Positions 1 to 8,736 of a stretch of 64,000 nucleotides of DNA are shown here, in pieces. Every line of letters begins with the position of its first letter. Within the stretch, counting starts at the first letter, position 1. Below the pieces are notes generated by a model, which was not told the DNA's origin, made no database searches, and saw only the letters and a program-made list of their open reading frames with translations. Position numbers and translations under genes: made by a program. Origin of the DNA: Oligoflexia bacterium (GTDB lineage: Bacteria; Bdellovibrionota; Bacteriovoracia; Bacteriovoracales; Bacteriovoracaceae); assembly GCA_015232355.1 (NCBI GenBank), contig JADFZW010000008.1:113378-177377 (forward strand). The letters run 5' to 3'.

Positions 1-8
1 AATTCTTA

Positions 9-2402
9 TTACTCAATTCTTTCTTGAAGAAAGTTCATGATCTCCTTATGCCCTTTAGCTTTAGCAAAGAAGTATGCATTCCGGCCTTTGTAATCGTAAG
101 AATTAAGAGCTAATTTTAATTTTGCTAGTTTTGATAATGTATACAAATTTCCTACGCTAGCACTAAACATTACTAAATCCATTCCTTGTTCCATTTTTAA
201 ATTGAAATGAGCATTGTGTTCAATAAAGAAATCAAAAATTTGATTTTGTGAATAACAGATAGTCATTACTATGGGAGTTCTTCGTTTTAAATCCATAACA
301 TTTACACCTGCACCTAAATTTACAAGCATATTTACAATTTCAAGGTTACCTCCAATCGCCGCATAATGAAGGGCAGTTTTACCAAAAGAATCTTTTGCTT
401 TTATGTCTGCCCCTCCTTTAATAAGAAGTTGTGTATTTTTAAGATTACCAGACTGAGCAGACATCATTAAAAGTGTCATACTATTTTTACTTCGTACTTT
501 GATTAATTCGCCAATATTTTTTTCAAACTTCCCCTTAATTACATTGACAACATTTTCGATAGATTGGGTAACATTTTTTATAACTATTTTACTATCTTCA
601 TTGCTTGTATCTTTTAAACCGCTGATTTTTTCTATCCCTTCTTGTAAGGTCATGGTTACTGATTTTATAATTTGCACGCGATCTTCAGTTGGAAGATGTC
701 CCAAACCAGCAACTAAAAATTGTATATCTTTTAAATAATCAAGGTCGCTAGATGAAATAACTTTTGTAAATTCATCTTTTTCTAGAAATGCTGTTACTCC
801 TTTTACTTTAGTAATCATTTCCATTAAAGGGATGTCCCCTTCAATTTTTAAAGCTGCTTCTACTTTATCACTATTTTCGCTAACATCCTCTACGATAGCG
901 ATGGTTTGATTATCATTATTTTTGTTTAAAATTTTACTATCATCATGTTTATCATCATGTTTATCATCATGTTTATCATCATGTTTATCATCATGGTTGT
1001 TATCTAAATCATCCATCATGATATTTAATATCTCGTTAACCTCCACTAAAGATAAAGCATCTATAATTTTAATCGACATATCATCAGAAAAATCATTTTT
1101 TAAATTTTTAATCATCATTGGATATTGAATATTATTTTCTTTAGCTGTTAAAACTTGATAGATCCATTTCTGGGCCAAAAAAAATATTTTGCTTAAAGTT
1201 CCGAAAGAACTTATTTCATCACAAAATCCTTTACCACTGACACTACCATGATGTTCTCTTATAACTGCCAATGTTTCGTATGGTACTTTAGGTAATCTTT
1301 TTTCGATCATCTGAGAAATAGCTTCAGCATGAGTATCGATTAGTTTTATTTGTTGTGAAGAATGATTTTTCTGAGTCACTTGATTTTGATTACGAATAAG
1401 CGCCAATTTATCCTCTAATAAAATATCATGAAAAAAAGCAGCGTAGGTCATAATTTGCATTTTTATTTCTGTCCACAAATTTAATATTTTTAATACGTGA
1501 AAAGTCATATAAGTAAGTAGTTGTGACTCCTTAAAACGAAAGCTATTATCATTTGAAATGAGTATTTTGATTAATTTTGACAAATCTGTAGTAGTTGTTA
1601 CAATCTCCAACAACTTAGCAATATTTGAATTGGACAAATCAATTACTTCTTGATCAAATCCTGTTTTTTTTAATTTACTAGATACTGCTGTCATTTGCAT
1701 ATTAGCATAAAAAACTTTTTCTGTAGTTTCGACAAAATAATTTTCTTCCTCCAAAGAAGAAAAGTGTAATTGTTCATTAAAACTATTAACAAATTTCAAA
1801 CGATGTTTAGATAGTATATAGAGATCAGGATATTGAGATATGGTTTCACTTATTGTTAAATCATCCAACTGATATCCTTCTATTAACAATATTTGATAAT
1901 CATTCTCCTTTACTTCTTTGTAGAGATCACAGGGAACATACTGAAGGTATTGAAGAAATATTGAAGGAATAATAAAATAGTTTGGTACTCTCATTTCCGC
2001 CATTGATTTGGCCTCAACTTTTAAAATATTGGCGGATTTTTTTAATATTTGCTTTAATTCTACCGGTTCGGAGATAGTATTACTTTCATCAAAAACATTA
2101 ATACCAGATGGTATTGCTGTATTGATCATATTTGATTTTATGACCATTATAGGTACTTTTGTCTCTTGTTTACTTATAAGATCATTAAGTTGTTCAATCA
2201 GATCAAGACCATATATTTCATTGCGAGTGATAATTAATTCAAAATCCGACAATTTTTTTCGAAAGGTCAAAATATTATTTGCATTCTTAATAATCTCCAC
2301 TTTACCATTTAAATAAATATACATATTCAAATGCAACAATGCTATTAAACTAGGTTTATTTTCAATAAGTAAGATATTTTTTGGTTGTTGTAGAAAAATC
2401 AT
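9..2402 (-). CDS. HD-domain and ankyrin-repeat signalling protein
   Basis: A 797-residue protein without a signal peptide, probably cytoplasmic. The first ~130 residues look like a degenerate receiver domain (hydrophobic strands, no clear phospho-acceptor Asp). The middle carries an HD-type segment: FFHDILLEDKLA near residue 325, then HAEAI and REHHGS near 360-390, as in HDOD/HD-GYP-like hydrolases, although no GYP motif is visible. A low-complexity HDDK linker follows. The last ~155 residues are about five ankyrin repeats (for example GKTALHYAAIGGNLEIV). HD domains of this type often turn over cyclic nucleotides and ankyrin repeats bind proteins; the specific role here is unknown. It is divergent from cobT. 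Domain calls are moderately sure, function is not. Confidence 0.6.
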   Translation of the reverse strand: MIFLQQPKNILLIENKPSLIALLHLNMYIYLNGKVEIIKNANNILTFRKKLSDFELIITRNEIYGLDLIEQLNDLISKQETKVPIMVIKSNMINTAIPSGINVFDESNTISEPVELKQILKKSANILKVEAKSMAEMRVPNYFIIPSIFLQYLQYVPCDLYKEVKENDYQILLIEGYQLDDLTISETISQYPDLYILSKHRLKFVNSFNEQLHFSSLEEENYFVETTEKVFYANMQMTAVSSKLKKTGFDQEVIDLSNSNIAKLLEIVTTTTDLSKLIKILISNDNSFRFKESQLLTYMTFHVLKILNLWTEIKMQIMTYAAFFHDILLEDKLALIRNQNQVTQKNHSSQQIKLIDTHAEAISQMIEKRLPKVPYETLAVIREHHGSVSGKGFCDEISSFGTLSKIFFLAQKWIYQVLTAKENNIQYPMMIKNLKNDFSDDMSIKIIDALSLVEVNEILNIMMDDLDNNHDDKHDDKHDDKHDDKHDDSKILNKNNDNQTIAIVEDVSENSDKVEAALKIEGDIPLMEMITKVKGVTAFLEKDEFTKVISSSDLDYLKDIQFLVAGLGHLPTEDRVQIIKSVTMTLQEGIEKISGLKDTSNEDSKIVIKNVTQSIENVVNVIKGKFEKNIGELIKVRSKNSMTLLMMSAQSGNLKNTQLLIKGGADIKAKDSFGKTALHYAAIGGNLEIVNMLVNLGAGVNVMDLKRRTPIVMTICYSQNQIFDFFIEHNAHFNLKMEQGMDLVMFSASVGNLYTLSKLAKLKLALNSYDYKGRNAYFFAKAKGHKEIMNFLQERIE
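939..995. repeat. 12-bp tandem repeat in coding sequence
   Basis: Four perfect copies of ATCATCATGTTT (939-986) and a decayed fifth. They lie inside the minus-strand HD/ankyrin gene and encode the HDDK linker. Because the unit is a multiple of three, copy-number change alters linker length without shifting the frame. Confidence 0.9.
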
Positions 2403-2463
2403 TACTGTTTATCTCTAATTTAAAGTAAATGAAGGATAATATGAAAAATTATCGGTAAATAAT

Positions 2464-2493
2464 AAAAAACATTTAAATATTTAAATGTTTTTT
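2464..2493. promoter_or_regulatory. Perfect 30-bp AT palindrome between divergent genes
   Basis: AAAAAACATTTAAAT is followed directly by its reverse complement. It lies between the divergent starts at 2402 and 2617. It can form a hairpin with A/T tails in both directions, but no gene ends here, so an operator or promoter-insulating role is as likely as termination. Function is inferred. Confidence 0.45.
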
Positions 2494-2616
2494 ATTTATC
2501 GCTAAACATGCACTCAGATTGCCTAGCATTACACTTGATAATAGTTGCCTAAGATAGTTAGGAGGTGTAGAAAACTAAGAAAATAATATTTGAGCAATCA
2601 ATCTTGAGGTTACGAA

Positions 2617-3774
2617 ATGAATGAACAAAAATTTTTTAATTTTAGTAATATTAATATTCCTCCTATCTGCAACAAAATACTTGAAGATTTAAAACATGAA
2701 GTAGACTCGAAAACTAAACCACCAGGAAGCTTAGGTGATCTTGAATCGCTTGCAATTAAGATCGGTAAAATTCAACAAACATTAAACCCTCAATTAAGAA
2801 ATCCTCATATTCTCATCTTTGCTGGCGACCATGGAATTGCAAAAAATTCTCCAATAAGTCCCTACCCTCAAGAGGTAACCTTTCAAATGGTATTAAATTT
2901 CTTAAGTGAAGGTGCGGCCATAAATGTCTTTGCTAAACAAAATAATATCTCTCTTAAAGTAGTCGATGCTGGAGTTAATTTTGATTTCAACAACACTCCA
3001 CTAATTCAAAAAAAACTTCCTTCATCCATTGAATTTTTAGATCGAAAAATTAGAATGGGAACCAGAGACTATAGCAAAGAGAGTGCTATGACTTTAGAGG
3101 AGATGAACAAGGCGCTGTCAGAAGCAGCATCTATTGTTGATGAAATTCATGCTGAAAATAATAAAACAAATGGTTCTACAAATGGTTCTGATCATGGTTC
3201 TAACGTGATTGGATTTGGAGAGATGGGAATTGGAAACACCAGCAGTGCATCGATATTTTTAAGTTTGCTTGCTAATCTTCCTCTTGAGAGTTGCGTGGGA
3301 GCAGGCACGGGACATAGTAGTGAGGGAATTAAAACTAAGATTTCCATTCTAGAAAATGCAATTAAAACTCACGCTCACGCATTATCATCATCCACCTCTT
3401 CTGCAACAGAATTTGCAACAACTGTAATGACCACCTTTGGTGGATATGAACTCTGTATGATGGCGGGAGCAATGTTGAGGGCCGCTGAATTACAGATGCT
3501 TATTTTAGTTGATGGATTTATCTCTTCCTCTGCAATGTTATGGTGCTCACATTTTGCTCCAAATATTTTGGACTACACTGTATTTTCTCATCTCTCAGAG
3601 GAGAGGGCCCACCGTTTAATGCTTGAACAAATGGATGCTCATCCAATTGTAAATTTAAAGATGCGCTTAGGAGAGGGTACTGGCGTTGCTGTTACCTATC
3701 CAATTATACAATCTGCAGTTAATTTCTTAAATCAAATGGCCACCTTCAGCTCAGCGGGAGTTGCCAACAAGTAA
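2617..3774 (+). CDS. cobT: Nicotinate-nucleotide--dimethylbenzimidazole phosphoribosyltransferase CobT
   Basis: Forms alpha-ribazole phosphate from nicotinate mononucleotide and a lower-ligand base, for the nucleotide loop of cobalamin. Family motifs are present: PPGSLGDLE near residue 36, GDHG near 71, GIGNTSSAS near 208, VGAGTG, and near the C-terminus GEGTG with the catalytic Glu. At 385 residues it is somewhat longer than usual because of an Asn/Gly/Ser-rich insertion near residues 180-195. It is followed 21 bp later by cobS in the same direction. No other cobalamin gene is present, so the pair probably serves late assembly or salvage. No B12 riboswitch box was seen upstream. Confidence 0.93.
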   Translation: MNEQKFFNFSNINIPPICNKILEDLKHEVDSKTKPPGSLGDLESLAIKIGKIQQTLNPQLRNPHILIFAGDHGIAKNSPISPYPQEVTFQMVLNFLSEGAAINVFAKQNNISLKVVDAGVNFDFNNTPLIQKKLPSSIEFLDRKIRMGTRDYSKESAMTLEEMNKALSEAASIVDEIHAENNKTNGSTNGSDHGSNVIGFGEMGIGNTSSASIFLSLLANLPLESCVGAGTGHSSEGIKTKISILENAIKTHAHALSSSTSSATEFATTVMTTFGGYELCMMAGAMLRAAELQMLILVDGFISSSAMLWCSHFAPNILDYTVFSHLSEERAHRLMLEQMDAHPIVNLKMRLGEGTGVAVTYPIIQSAVNFLNQMATFSSAGVANK

Positions 3775-3795
3775 TACAAAAAAAAAATAAAAAAA

Positions 3796-4653
3796 ATGAT
3801 TAAACGAGAACTACAAATTTTTTTAATCGCGCTCTCTTATTTCACTCGTATACCAATACCAATCTCAATCCCAATATCCTACGATGAGGATAAAGCATCT
3901 CATATATTAAAATATTTTCCTTTGATTGGTATATTGATCGCTGCAAGTTCCTATTTTATTTTTTATCTCTTTCACTCTTTAATCGGTGTAACTGTAGAAA
4001 TCTCCATTATACTCTCTATGATTTTCTCCACTGTAGTTACCGGGGCCCTACATGAAGATGGACTTGCTGATAGTATCGATGGATTTGGGGGAGGTTATGG
4101 TGATCGAGAAAAAATTTTAATGATCATGAAGGATTCGCGCATTGGTAGTTTTGGAGCACTCTCTTTAATTTTCTCTCAATTACTAAAATTTTATTCTCTT
4201 CAAGCAATTGTTGAATCATGCTACCCTATTACTCTACCTCTACTTCTACTTGCAATGATTAGTGCTCACGGATTATCACGTCTATTAGTATTCATTTACG
4301 TCTACAATCATACGAATTGTAACAATGAAAAAGGAAAAGCAAGAGCAAGCAAATCCAAAGCTGTTACCAATAATCATCATCTCAGTGACTTCTTTATTGC
4401 TGCTCTCATCTCAATTGGGGTTATTGGAATTGGAGTTGGAATTGGAATTGCTTATATCAATACCAATACTACCGGTATGCTAACTAGCTTACTGTTAGTA
4501 CTAATACTGGTGCTGACACCCCTCTACTTTATAATAAAAAAATTCATTCACAAGCGTCTTGCTGGATACACTGGCGACACTCTAGGGGCAATTCAACAAA
4601 TTTTTGAGTTAACTATCTATGTAATATTTTCGTTTATGATTGTGGGTTGTTAA
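3796..4653 (+). CDS. cobS: Adenosylcobinamide-GDP ribazoletransferase CobS
   Basis: Integral membrane enzyme that joins adenosylcobinamide-GDP to alpha-ribazole (phosphate), the last step of cobalamin nucleotide-loop assembly, so it uses the product of the adjacent cobT. The diagnostic metal-binding segment HEDGLADSIDGFGGG is present near residue 85, followed by the family-typical DSRIGSFG. Several hydrophobic segments match the polytopic family. A hydrophilic Lys/Ser/Asn loop near residues 175-195 is species-specific. The 3' end overlaps the convergent M14 peptidase gene by 20 bp. Confidence 0.93.
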   Translation: MIKRELQIFLIALSYFTRIPIPISIPISYDEDKASHILKYFPLIGILIAASSYFIFYLFHSLIGVTVEISIILSMIFSTVVTGALHEDGLADSIDGFGGGYGDREKILMIMKDSRIGSFGALSLIFSQLLKFYSLQAIVESCYPITLPLLLLAMISAHGLSRLLVFIYVYNHTNCNNEKGKARASKSKAVTNNHHLSDFFIAALISIGVIGIGVGIGIAYINTNTTGMLTSLLLVLILVLTPLYFIIKKFIHKRLAGYTGDTLGAIQQIFELTIYVIFSFMIVGC

Positions 4654-5329
4654 ATTTACCAAGCAATATCTCTGAAGTGAATAGTTTAAGTAATCCTACT
4701 TTATTCTCATCCCAAATATCTTTTAGCGATTTATTCTTTTTTAACTTTGGAAATTCAAAGGTTATCACTGGAACATCATGCTTTTCAGGTAAGTACTTTC
4801 CAAGTGATCCTGGAGTAGAGTAACCAATATTATCGGCCACAGGGTATTTATTGAACTGACTAATAAAATCTGCCACATCTTTACATTCGCCATTGTAGTT
4901 CAGTAGTGGACGCCAAGAATGAAAACTAATCATAAATTTTGGTGGATACTGTTCAAACAATTTTACCAATGCTTCGTTTTCTGGCTCACTTAATGGTTTA
5001 GGCCCTGGATGAAATTGTTGTTCCGAAAATTCTGCCATCCAATCACTGGTGGGCAAATTGCGATTCAAATCCACTCCATGAGCATTAACTCTAGTTCCTG
5101 CACAATAACCATCAAGATTTAAAATTGGGATAATGATTAAAGGAATTCCCAGCGTTTCTAAAAGTTCTATCCAATCAATAATCTGTTGTAAAACGTAAAC
5201 GCCCTCAACTTCATCTCCGTGAACTCCAGCTAAAAGGTAGAGGTACTTTGGGGATTTCTCTTTGGTTTTCAAAGCACGAATATCTTTTCCCTCAACACTC
5301 TTTCCGATCTTAATCTCCGATAAGATCAT
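4634..5329 (-). CDS. M14-family zinc carboxypeptidase (MpaA-like)
   Basis: A 231-residue protein with the M14 zinc site: HGDE near residue 37 supplies His and Glu, SFHSW near 135 the second His, and ITFEFP near 205 the catalytic Glu. VDLNRNLP is the substrate-carboxylate segment. No signal peptide is visible, so it is probably cytoplasmic, like MpaA, which trims gamma-D-Glu-meso-diaminopimelate from murein peptides during recycling. The exact substrate is inferred; a succinylglutamate desuccinylase-like role is an alternative. It lies downstream of the pterin enzyme on the same strand (22-bp gap). Confidence 0.75.
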   Translation of the reverse strand: MILSEIKIGKSVEGKDIRALKTKEKSPKYLYLLAGVHGDEVEGVYVLQQIIDWIELLETLGIPLIIIPILNLDGYCAGTRVNAHGVDLNRNLPTSDWMAEFSEQQFHPGPKPLSEPENEALVKLFEQYPPKFMISFHSWRPLLNYNGECKDVADFISQFNKYPVADNIGYSTPGSLGKYLPEKHDVPVITFEFPKLKKNKSLKDIWDENKVGLLKLFTSEILLGKFNNPQS

Positions 5330-5351
5330 CTATAAAACTCCTTGTTACTTG

Positions 5352-5870
5352 TTAATTTGTTAATTTATAACTTGCTGATTGCCCTGGTGTCTCTTCCACT
5401 TCCATTTCCATCTCCTTAAAAGAAAGATTAAATTCATTTAATATCTCCTGCCTTACTCTATGAAGTAAATAGTGTGCCAGCAACTCCACACTGCTATTTT
5501 GTATTGGGAGAAGTAGAACATCTTTTTTAGGAATGGAGAAAAAGTCATTATATATTTTCAATTGGTAATTATCAGTGTTGTTAATATTAATAGAACCAAA
5601 TTTATCCTCACTGATCTTTAAGAATGGATTTTCACTTGGCAAAAGTAGGCGATGATCAAGTGAATCGCATACTCTTTTAAGTAGCGGCTTAATATCTAAA
5701 AAATTAAAGACCATATCTTTATTTAAAATTAGTGAATGTAATTTAAGATTTACAGAGTAATTATGGCCATGCAATGGTTCGCGTTTGCCATTATCGAATA
5801 TTAAAAAATGTGATGCAGAAAAATTTAGATATTGCTTGAAGACATTTATAGAGTAAGAATTAGAATTCAT
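5352..5870 (-). CDS. PTPS/QueD-superfamily pterin enzyme, PTPS-III-like
   Basis: The zinc-binding fold is clear: FSASHF near residue 18, HGHNY near 38, DSLDHRLLLP, and a C-terminal VEETPGQSASY. QueD (PTPS-I) carries CxxxHG before the HGH pair; this protein instead reads REPLHG, which has no Cys at that site and matches ExxHG. That is the signature of the PTPS-III subfamily, known to replace dihydroneopterin aldolase (FolB) in folate synthesis. Folate rather than queuosine synthesis is therefore the better guess. The ATG at 5870 was chosen because it gives the usual spacing to FSASH; a GTG at 5891 in the same frame is possible. Neither has a strong ribosome-binding site. Confidence 0.75.
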   Translation of the reverse strand: MNSNSYSINVFKQYLNFSASHFLIFDNGKREPLHGHNYSVNLKLHSLILNKDMVFNFLDIKPLLKRVCDSLDHRLLLPSENPFLKISEDKFGSININNTDNYQLKIYNDFFSIPKKDVLLLPIQNSSVELLAHYLLHRVRQEILNEFNLSFKEMEMEVEETPGQSASYKLTN

Positions 5871-6071
5871 AATATATTTTTTATAGTGCACATAAAGTGT
5901 ATATTCAGTTAAAATTAAAGTTAAAATTAAAGTTAACTATAAAATTAACTAAATCTTAACAAATTAATATGAAAACTATTATCTAAAAATTCGTGAAATA
6001 GCAAAGCTTAGCAAGTTATGCTAGAGTAAATTAATTAGTTATTATAGATAATCTAAATAAGGAGCGTGTCG

Positions 6072-7370
6072 GTGAGTGAAAATTCGCAAGATCATAACAA
6101 TCACAAAGATAAAAAAATAAATGAAAAATTAGATGAAAAATTAGAACAAGAAGTTCAAAGGCAATATGGAATAATTTCAAAAAACACAGTCGAGATTGTT
6201 CCAGATGAGGATTTAAAAAATTTACTTCGCTGGTCGATTAGTAGTGGTACTCCTCTTCGAGTAAAGTGTGGTATCGATCCAACAAGCTCTAACGTTCATG
6301 TTGGGCATTTAGTTCCATACAGAAAGATGCGCGAATTTCAAGATCTTGGTCATACTGGTGTTGTAATTATAGGGGACTATACAGCTCAAATTGGTGACCC
6401 TAGCGGTAAGAATGAGACTCGGCCACCTCTAAGCGCTGAAGAGACAAAAAATAATGCCGCCACCTATATGGAACAAATTTTTACAGTACTCGATCGAAAC
6501 AAAACCGAAATACGTCATCAAACGGAGTGGTTTAGCAAAACAACTCTAGCAGAAATCTTAAGATGGGCCAGTCAAACTACAGTTGCCAAATTACTCTCTC
6601 ATGAAACATTTAAAAGAAGAATAGATGCTGGAAATCCACTGGCACTTCATGAATTCTTCTATCCTATTCTACAAGGAATGGATTCAGTATTCATCAACGC
6701 TCACGTAGAATTAGGAGGAACTGATCAACGTTTTAATGTTTTAATGGGAAGAGATTTTCAGCGCGCACGTGGAGAGCGAACACAAGTTGCAATTTTACTT
6801 CCGATTATTTTAGGACTTTGTGGAACTCAGAAGATGAGTAAATCACTTGGTAATTATGTAGGAATAAATGATGAACCATTTGATAAATTTGGTAAGTTCA
6901 TGAGTATCCCTGATAATTTAATGAGCACATATTATCGTTATATTTTATGGAGTAGTGAGGAGGAGATTTTACGAATTGAAAGTGGAATTAAAGATGGATC
7001 ACTTCACCCCAATGAGATTAAAAAAACTCTAGCACAAAAAGTGGTTGCTTTTTTTCATGGTGAAGATGTTGGACAAAAAATGCGCGAGCAATTTGAATCA
7101 GTATTTTCTAAAGGAAAAATTCCCGATGAGATAAGTGAATTCAAATTTGAACGAGGAAAAACTTTAACTGATCTTTTGGTTGATTCACAAACAGTTAGTA
7201 GCAGAAGCGAAGTTAGAAGATTAGTTCAACAAAAAGCAATCATCATCTTAGAAGATGATAAGAGTGAAAAAGATGGTGTAAAAGTTAGTGATCAATTTTT
7301 AGTAATCGATGAAAGTTACTGTGGAAAAATAGTCAAAACAGGCAAACGTCGCTTTTTAAAATTAAAGTAG
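6072..7370 (+). CDS. tyrS: Tyrosyl-tRNA synthetase
   Basis: Class I aminoacyl-tRNA synthetase that charges tRNA-Tyr. The HIGH-type motif appears as HVGH near residue 73 and the KMSKS loop near 256. IDPTSSNVHVGH and GGTDQRFN are typical of TyrS, and a C-terminal S4 RNA-binding domain (about residues 360-432) is present. Two GTG codons lie at 6066 and 6072; GGAG at 6061-6064 is only 1 base from the first and 7 from the second, so 6072 is the better start. The N-terminal ~25 residues are Lys/Asp/Glu-rich and poorly conserved. An RNase H gene follows 6 bp downstream. Confidence 0.95.
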   Translation: MSENSQDHNNHKDKKINEKLDEKLEQEVQRQYGIISKNTVEIVPDEDLKNLLRWSISSGTPLRVKCGIDPTSSNVHVGHLVPYRKMREFQDLGHTGVVIIGDYTAQIGDPSGKNETRPPLSAEETKNNAATYMEQIFTVLDRNKTEIRHQTEWFSKTTLAEILRWASQTTVAKLLSHETFKRRIDAGNPLALHEFFYPILQGMDSVFINAHVELGGTDQRFNVLMGRDFQRARGERTQVAILLPIILGLCGTQKMSKSLGNYVGINDEPFDKFGKFMSIPDNLMSTYYRYILWSSEEEILRIESGIKDGSLHPNEIKKTLAQKVVAFFHGEDVGQKMREQFESVFSKGKIPDEISEFKFERGKTLTDLLVDSQTVSSRSEVRRLVQQKAIIILEDDKSEKDGVKVSDQFLVIDESYCGKIVKTGKRRFLKLK

Positions 7371-7376
7371 AAGAAT

Positions 7377-8066
7377 ATGAGTATAAAAAAAATCGATCAG
7401 ATATTAGAATTAGTGAATGAACTTAAAAATTTGCTTAATCTTAATAATAATGACTCCAGCAAAAATTTAATCGAACAAATTGAAGCAAAATTAAATGATT
7501 TAAATATCTCTATTAATACTAACAATACCTTTGAATCCATGAAAAAAAAAGGTGACGTTTTTAATCTACCTTTGCCCGCAGATTTTTTAGAAGCTAATGC
7601 TAAACTAGCGCTATTTGCAGACGGAGCATCGAGAGGAAATCCTGGAGCAGGTGCCTTTGCAGTTTTCGCTCAATGGCCAGATGAAAAAATTGCATTTGAT
7701 TTAAGTGATTTTGCTCCCAATGTAACCAATAATCAGATGGAGTTGTTAGCGGTAATTAGTGGCCTTAAAGAAATCACCAACTCTTTAGCAACAAACGTTC
7801 GAGAAAGTATTTTTGTCTACACAGATTCAAGATATGTTGTTGATGGTGCCAACAGTTGGCTTAGTAGTTGGAAGAAACGTAATTGGAAAAAAGCAGATAA
7901 TAAAACTCCAGAAAATTTAAATCTATGGCAGGAGCTAGATCAACTTCTTTTAAATTTTAAGAAGGTTAAATTCATTTGGGTAAAGGGTCACCAAGGCCAT
8001 CCTCAAAACGAAAGATGCGATAAGATCTGCAATCAAATACTTGATAAAATGCTATCACCTACTTAA
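7377..8066 (+). CDS. rnhA: Ribonuclease H with N-terminal helical extension
   Basis: RNase HI-type endonuclease that cuts RNA in RNA-DNA hybrids. The four acidic active-site positions are visible: ADGASRGNPG near residue 82, NQMELLA near 121, YTDSRYVVDG near 155, and the Asp in ERCDKI near 215. A family-typical HQGHPQNERCD follows the basic region. About 70 extra residues at the N-terminus are Asn/Leu-rich and predicted helical; they are not the usual hybrid-binding domain (no W..Y.G pattern). It is co-directional with tyrS 6 bp upstream and so probably co-transcribed. Confidence 0.9.
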   Translation: MSIKKIDQILELVNELKNLLNLNNNDSSKNLIEQIEAKLNDLNISINTNNTFESMKKKGDVFNLPLPADFLEANAKLALFADGASRGNPGAGAFAVFAQWPDEKIAFDLSDFAPNVTNNQMELLAVISGLKEITNSLATNVRESIFVYTDSRYVVDGANSWLSSWKKRNWKKADNKTPENLNLWQELDQLLLNFKKVKFIWVKGHQGHPQNERCDKICNQILDKMLSPT

Positions 8067-8174
8067 CTAGAACATTTTGTCCTCATTTATCTTTTTTCAA
8101 TACATTATTATAATTTAAATCACATAAGTAATTACTTTTTATTATTAATATCATTATTAGTATGGAAGCCAATT

Positions 8175-8720
8175 ATGAGCATGATTGAAAATTTAAAAGA
8201 ATCCCACGTACTCTTTGTTGATGATGAAGATGATATTTTGAATGTAATGAAGAGAATGATGATAGATGAGATTGATCATATCTTTACTGCAAACAATGTT
8301 GAACTTGCACTTGAAATTTTTAATAACAACCAGATCGATGTGGTGGTTTTAGATTATAAAATGCCCCAAAAAAATGGGTTAACTCTGCTTAAAGAATTTA
8401 AAGCTCTCAAACCAAAAACTGTCTTTATTATGATTACAGGATACGGAGATAAAGAGATTATTCAAAATGCACTAAGAGATGATATTTTTGATGTAATCGA
8501 CAAACCATTTGACAATAAATATATCAAAAAAACTATTCTAAACGCCATACAAAAAAGTCACTATCAAGCAGTAGTTGCTGATGTTGTTGATACTTTTATT
8601 TCTAATTATGCCCGCTTAGAATTTCAAGATTTTTCTAAGCTAAATTATGAAGATAGAGAAAAGATTATACAAACTGTTCTTGAATTGACCAGAAATAGAA
8701 TAAAAAATAAAATAAAATAA
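8175..8720 (+). CDS. Response regulator receiver protein
   Basis: First gene of the chemotaxis locus. An N-terminal receiver domain has the acidic pair DDEDD near residue 17, the phospho-acceptor in LDYKMP near 60, the Thr in MITGYGD near 88 and the Lys in DKPF near 110. A ~55-residue C-terminal helical tail has no DNA-binding or enzymatic motif. It may be a CheY-like output or an adaptor for the MCP encoded 16 bp downstream. A promoter probably lies in the 108-bp gap before it. Confidence 0.85.
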   Translation: MSMIENLKESHVLFVDDEDDILNVMKRMMIDEIDHIFTANNVELALEIFNNNQIDVVVLDYKMPQKNGLTLLKEFKALKPKTVFIMITGYGDKEIIQNALRDDIFDVIDKPFDNKYIKKTILNAIQKSHYQAVVADVVDTFISNYARLEFQDFSKLNYEDREKIIQTVLELTRNRIKNKIK

Positions 8721-8736
8721 AATAAAGGAGGAACTT

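Noticed and set aside
2403..2616. Cobalamin riboswitch upstream of cobT
   Set aside because: No B12-box-like sequence was found and the leader is short; only an AT palindrome is present.
5917..5950. GTTAAAATTAAA tandem between the pterin gene and tyrS
   Set aside because: Only two copies in very AT-rich DNA; not distinguishable from background.
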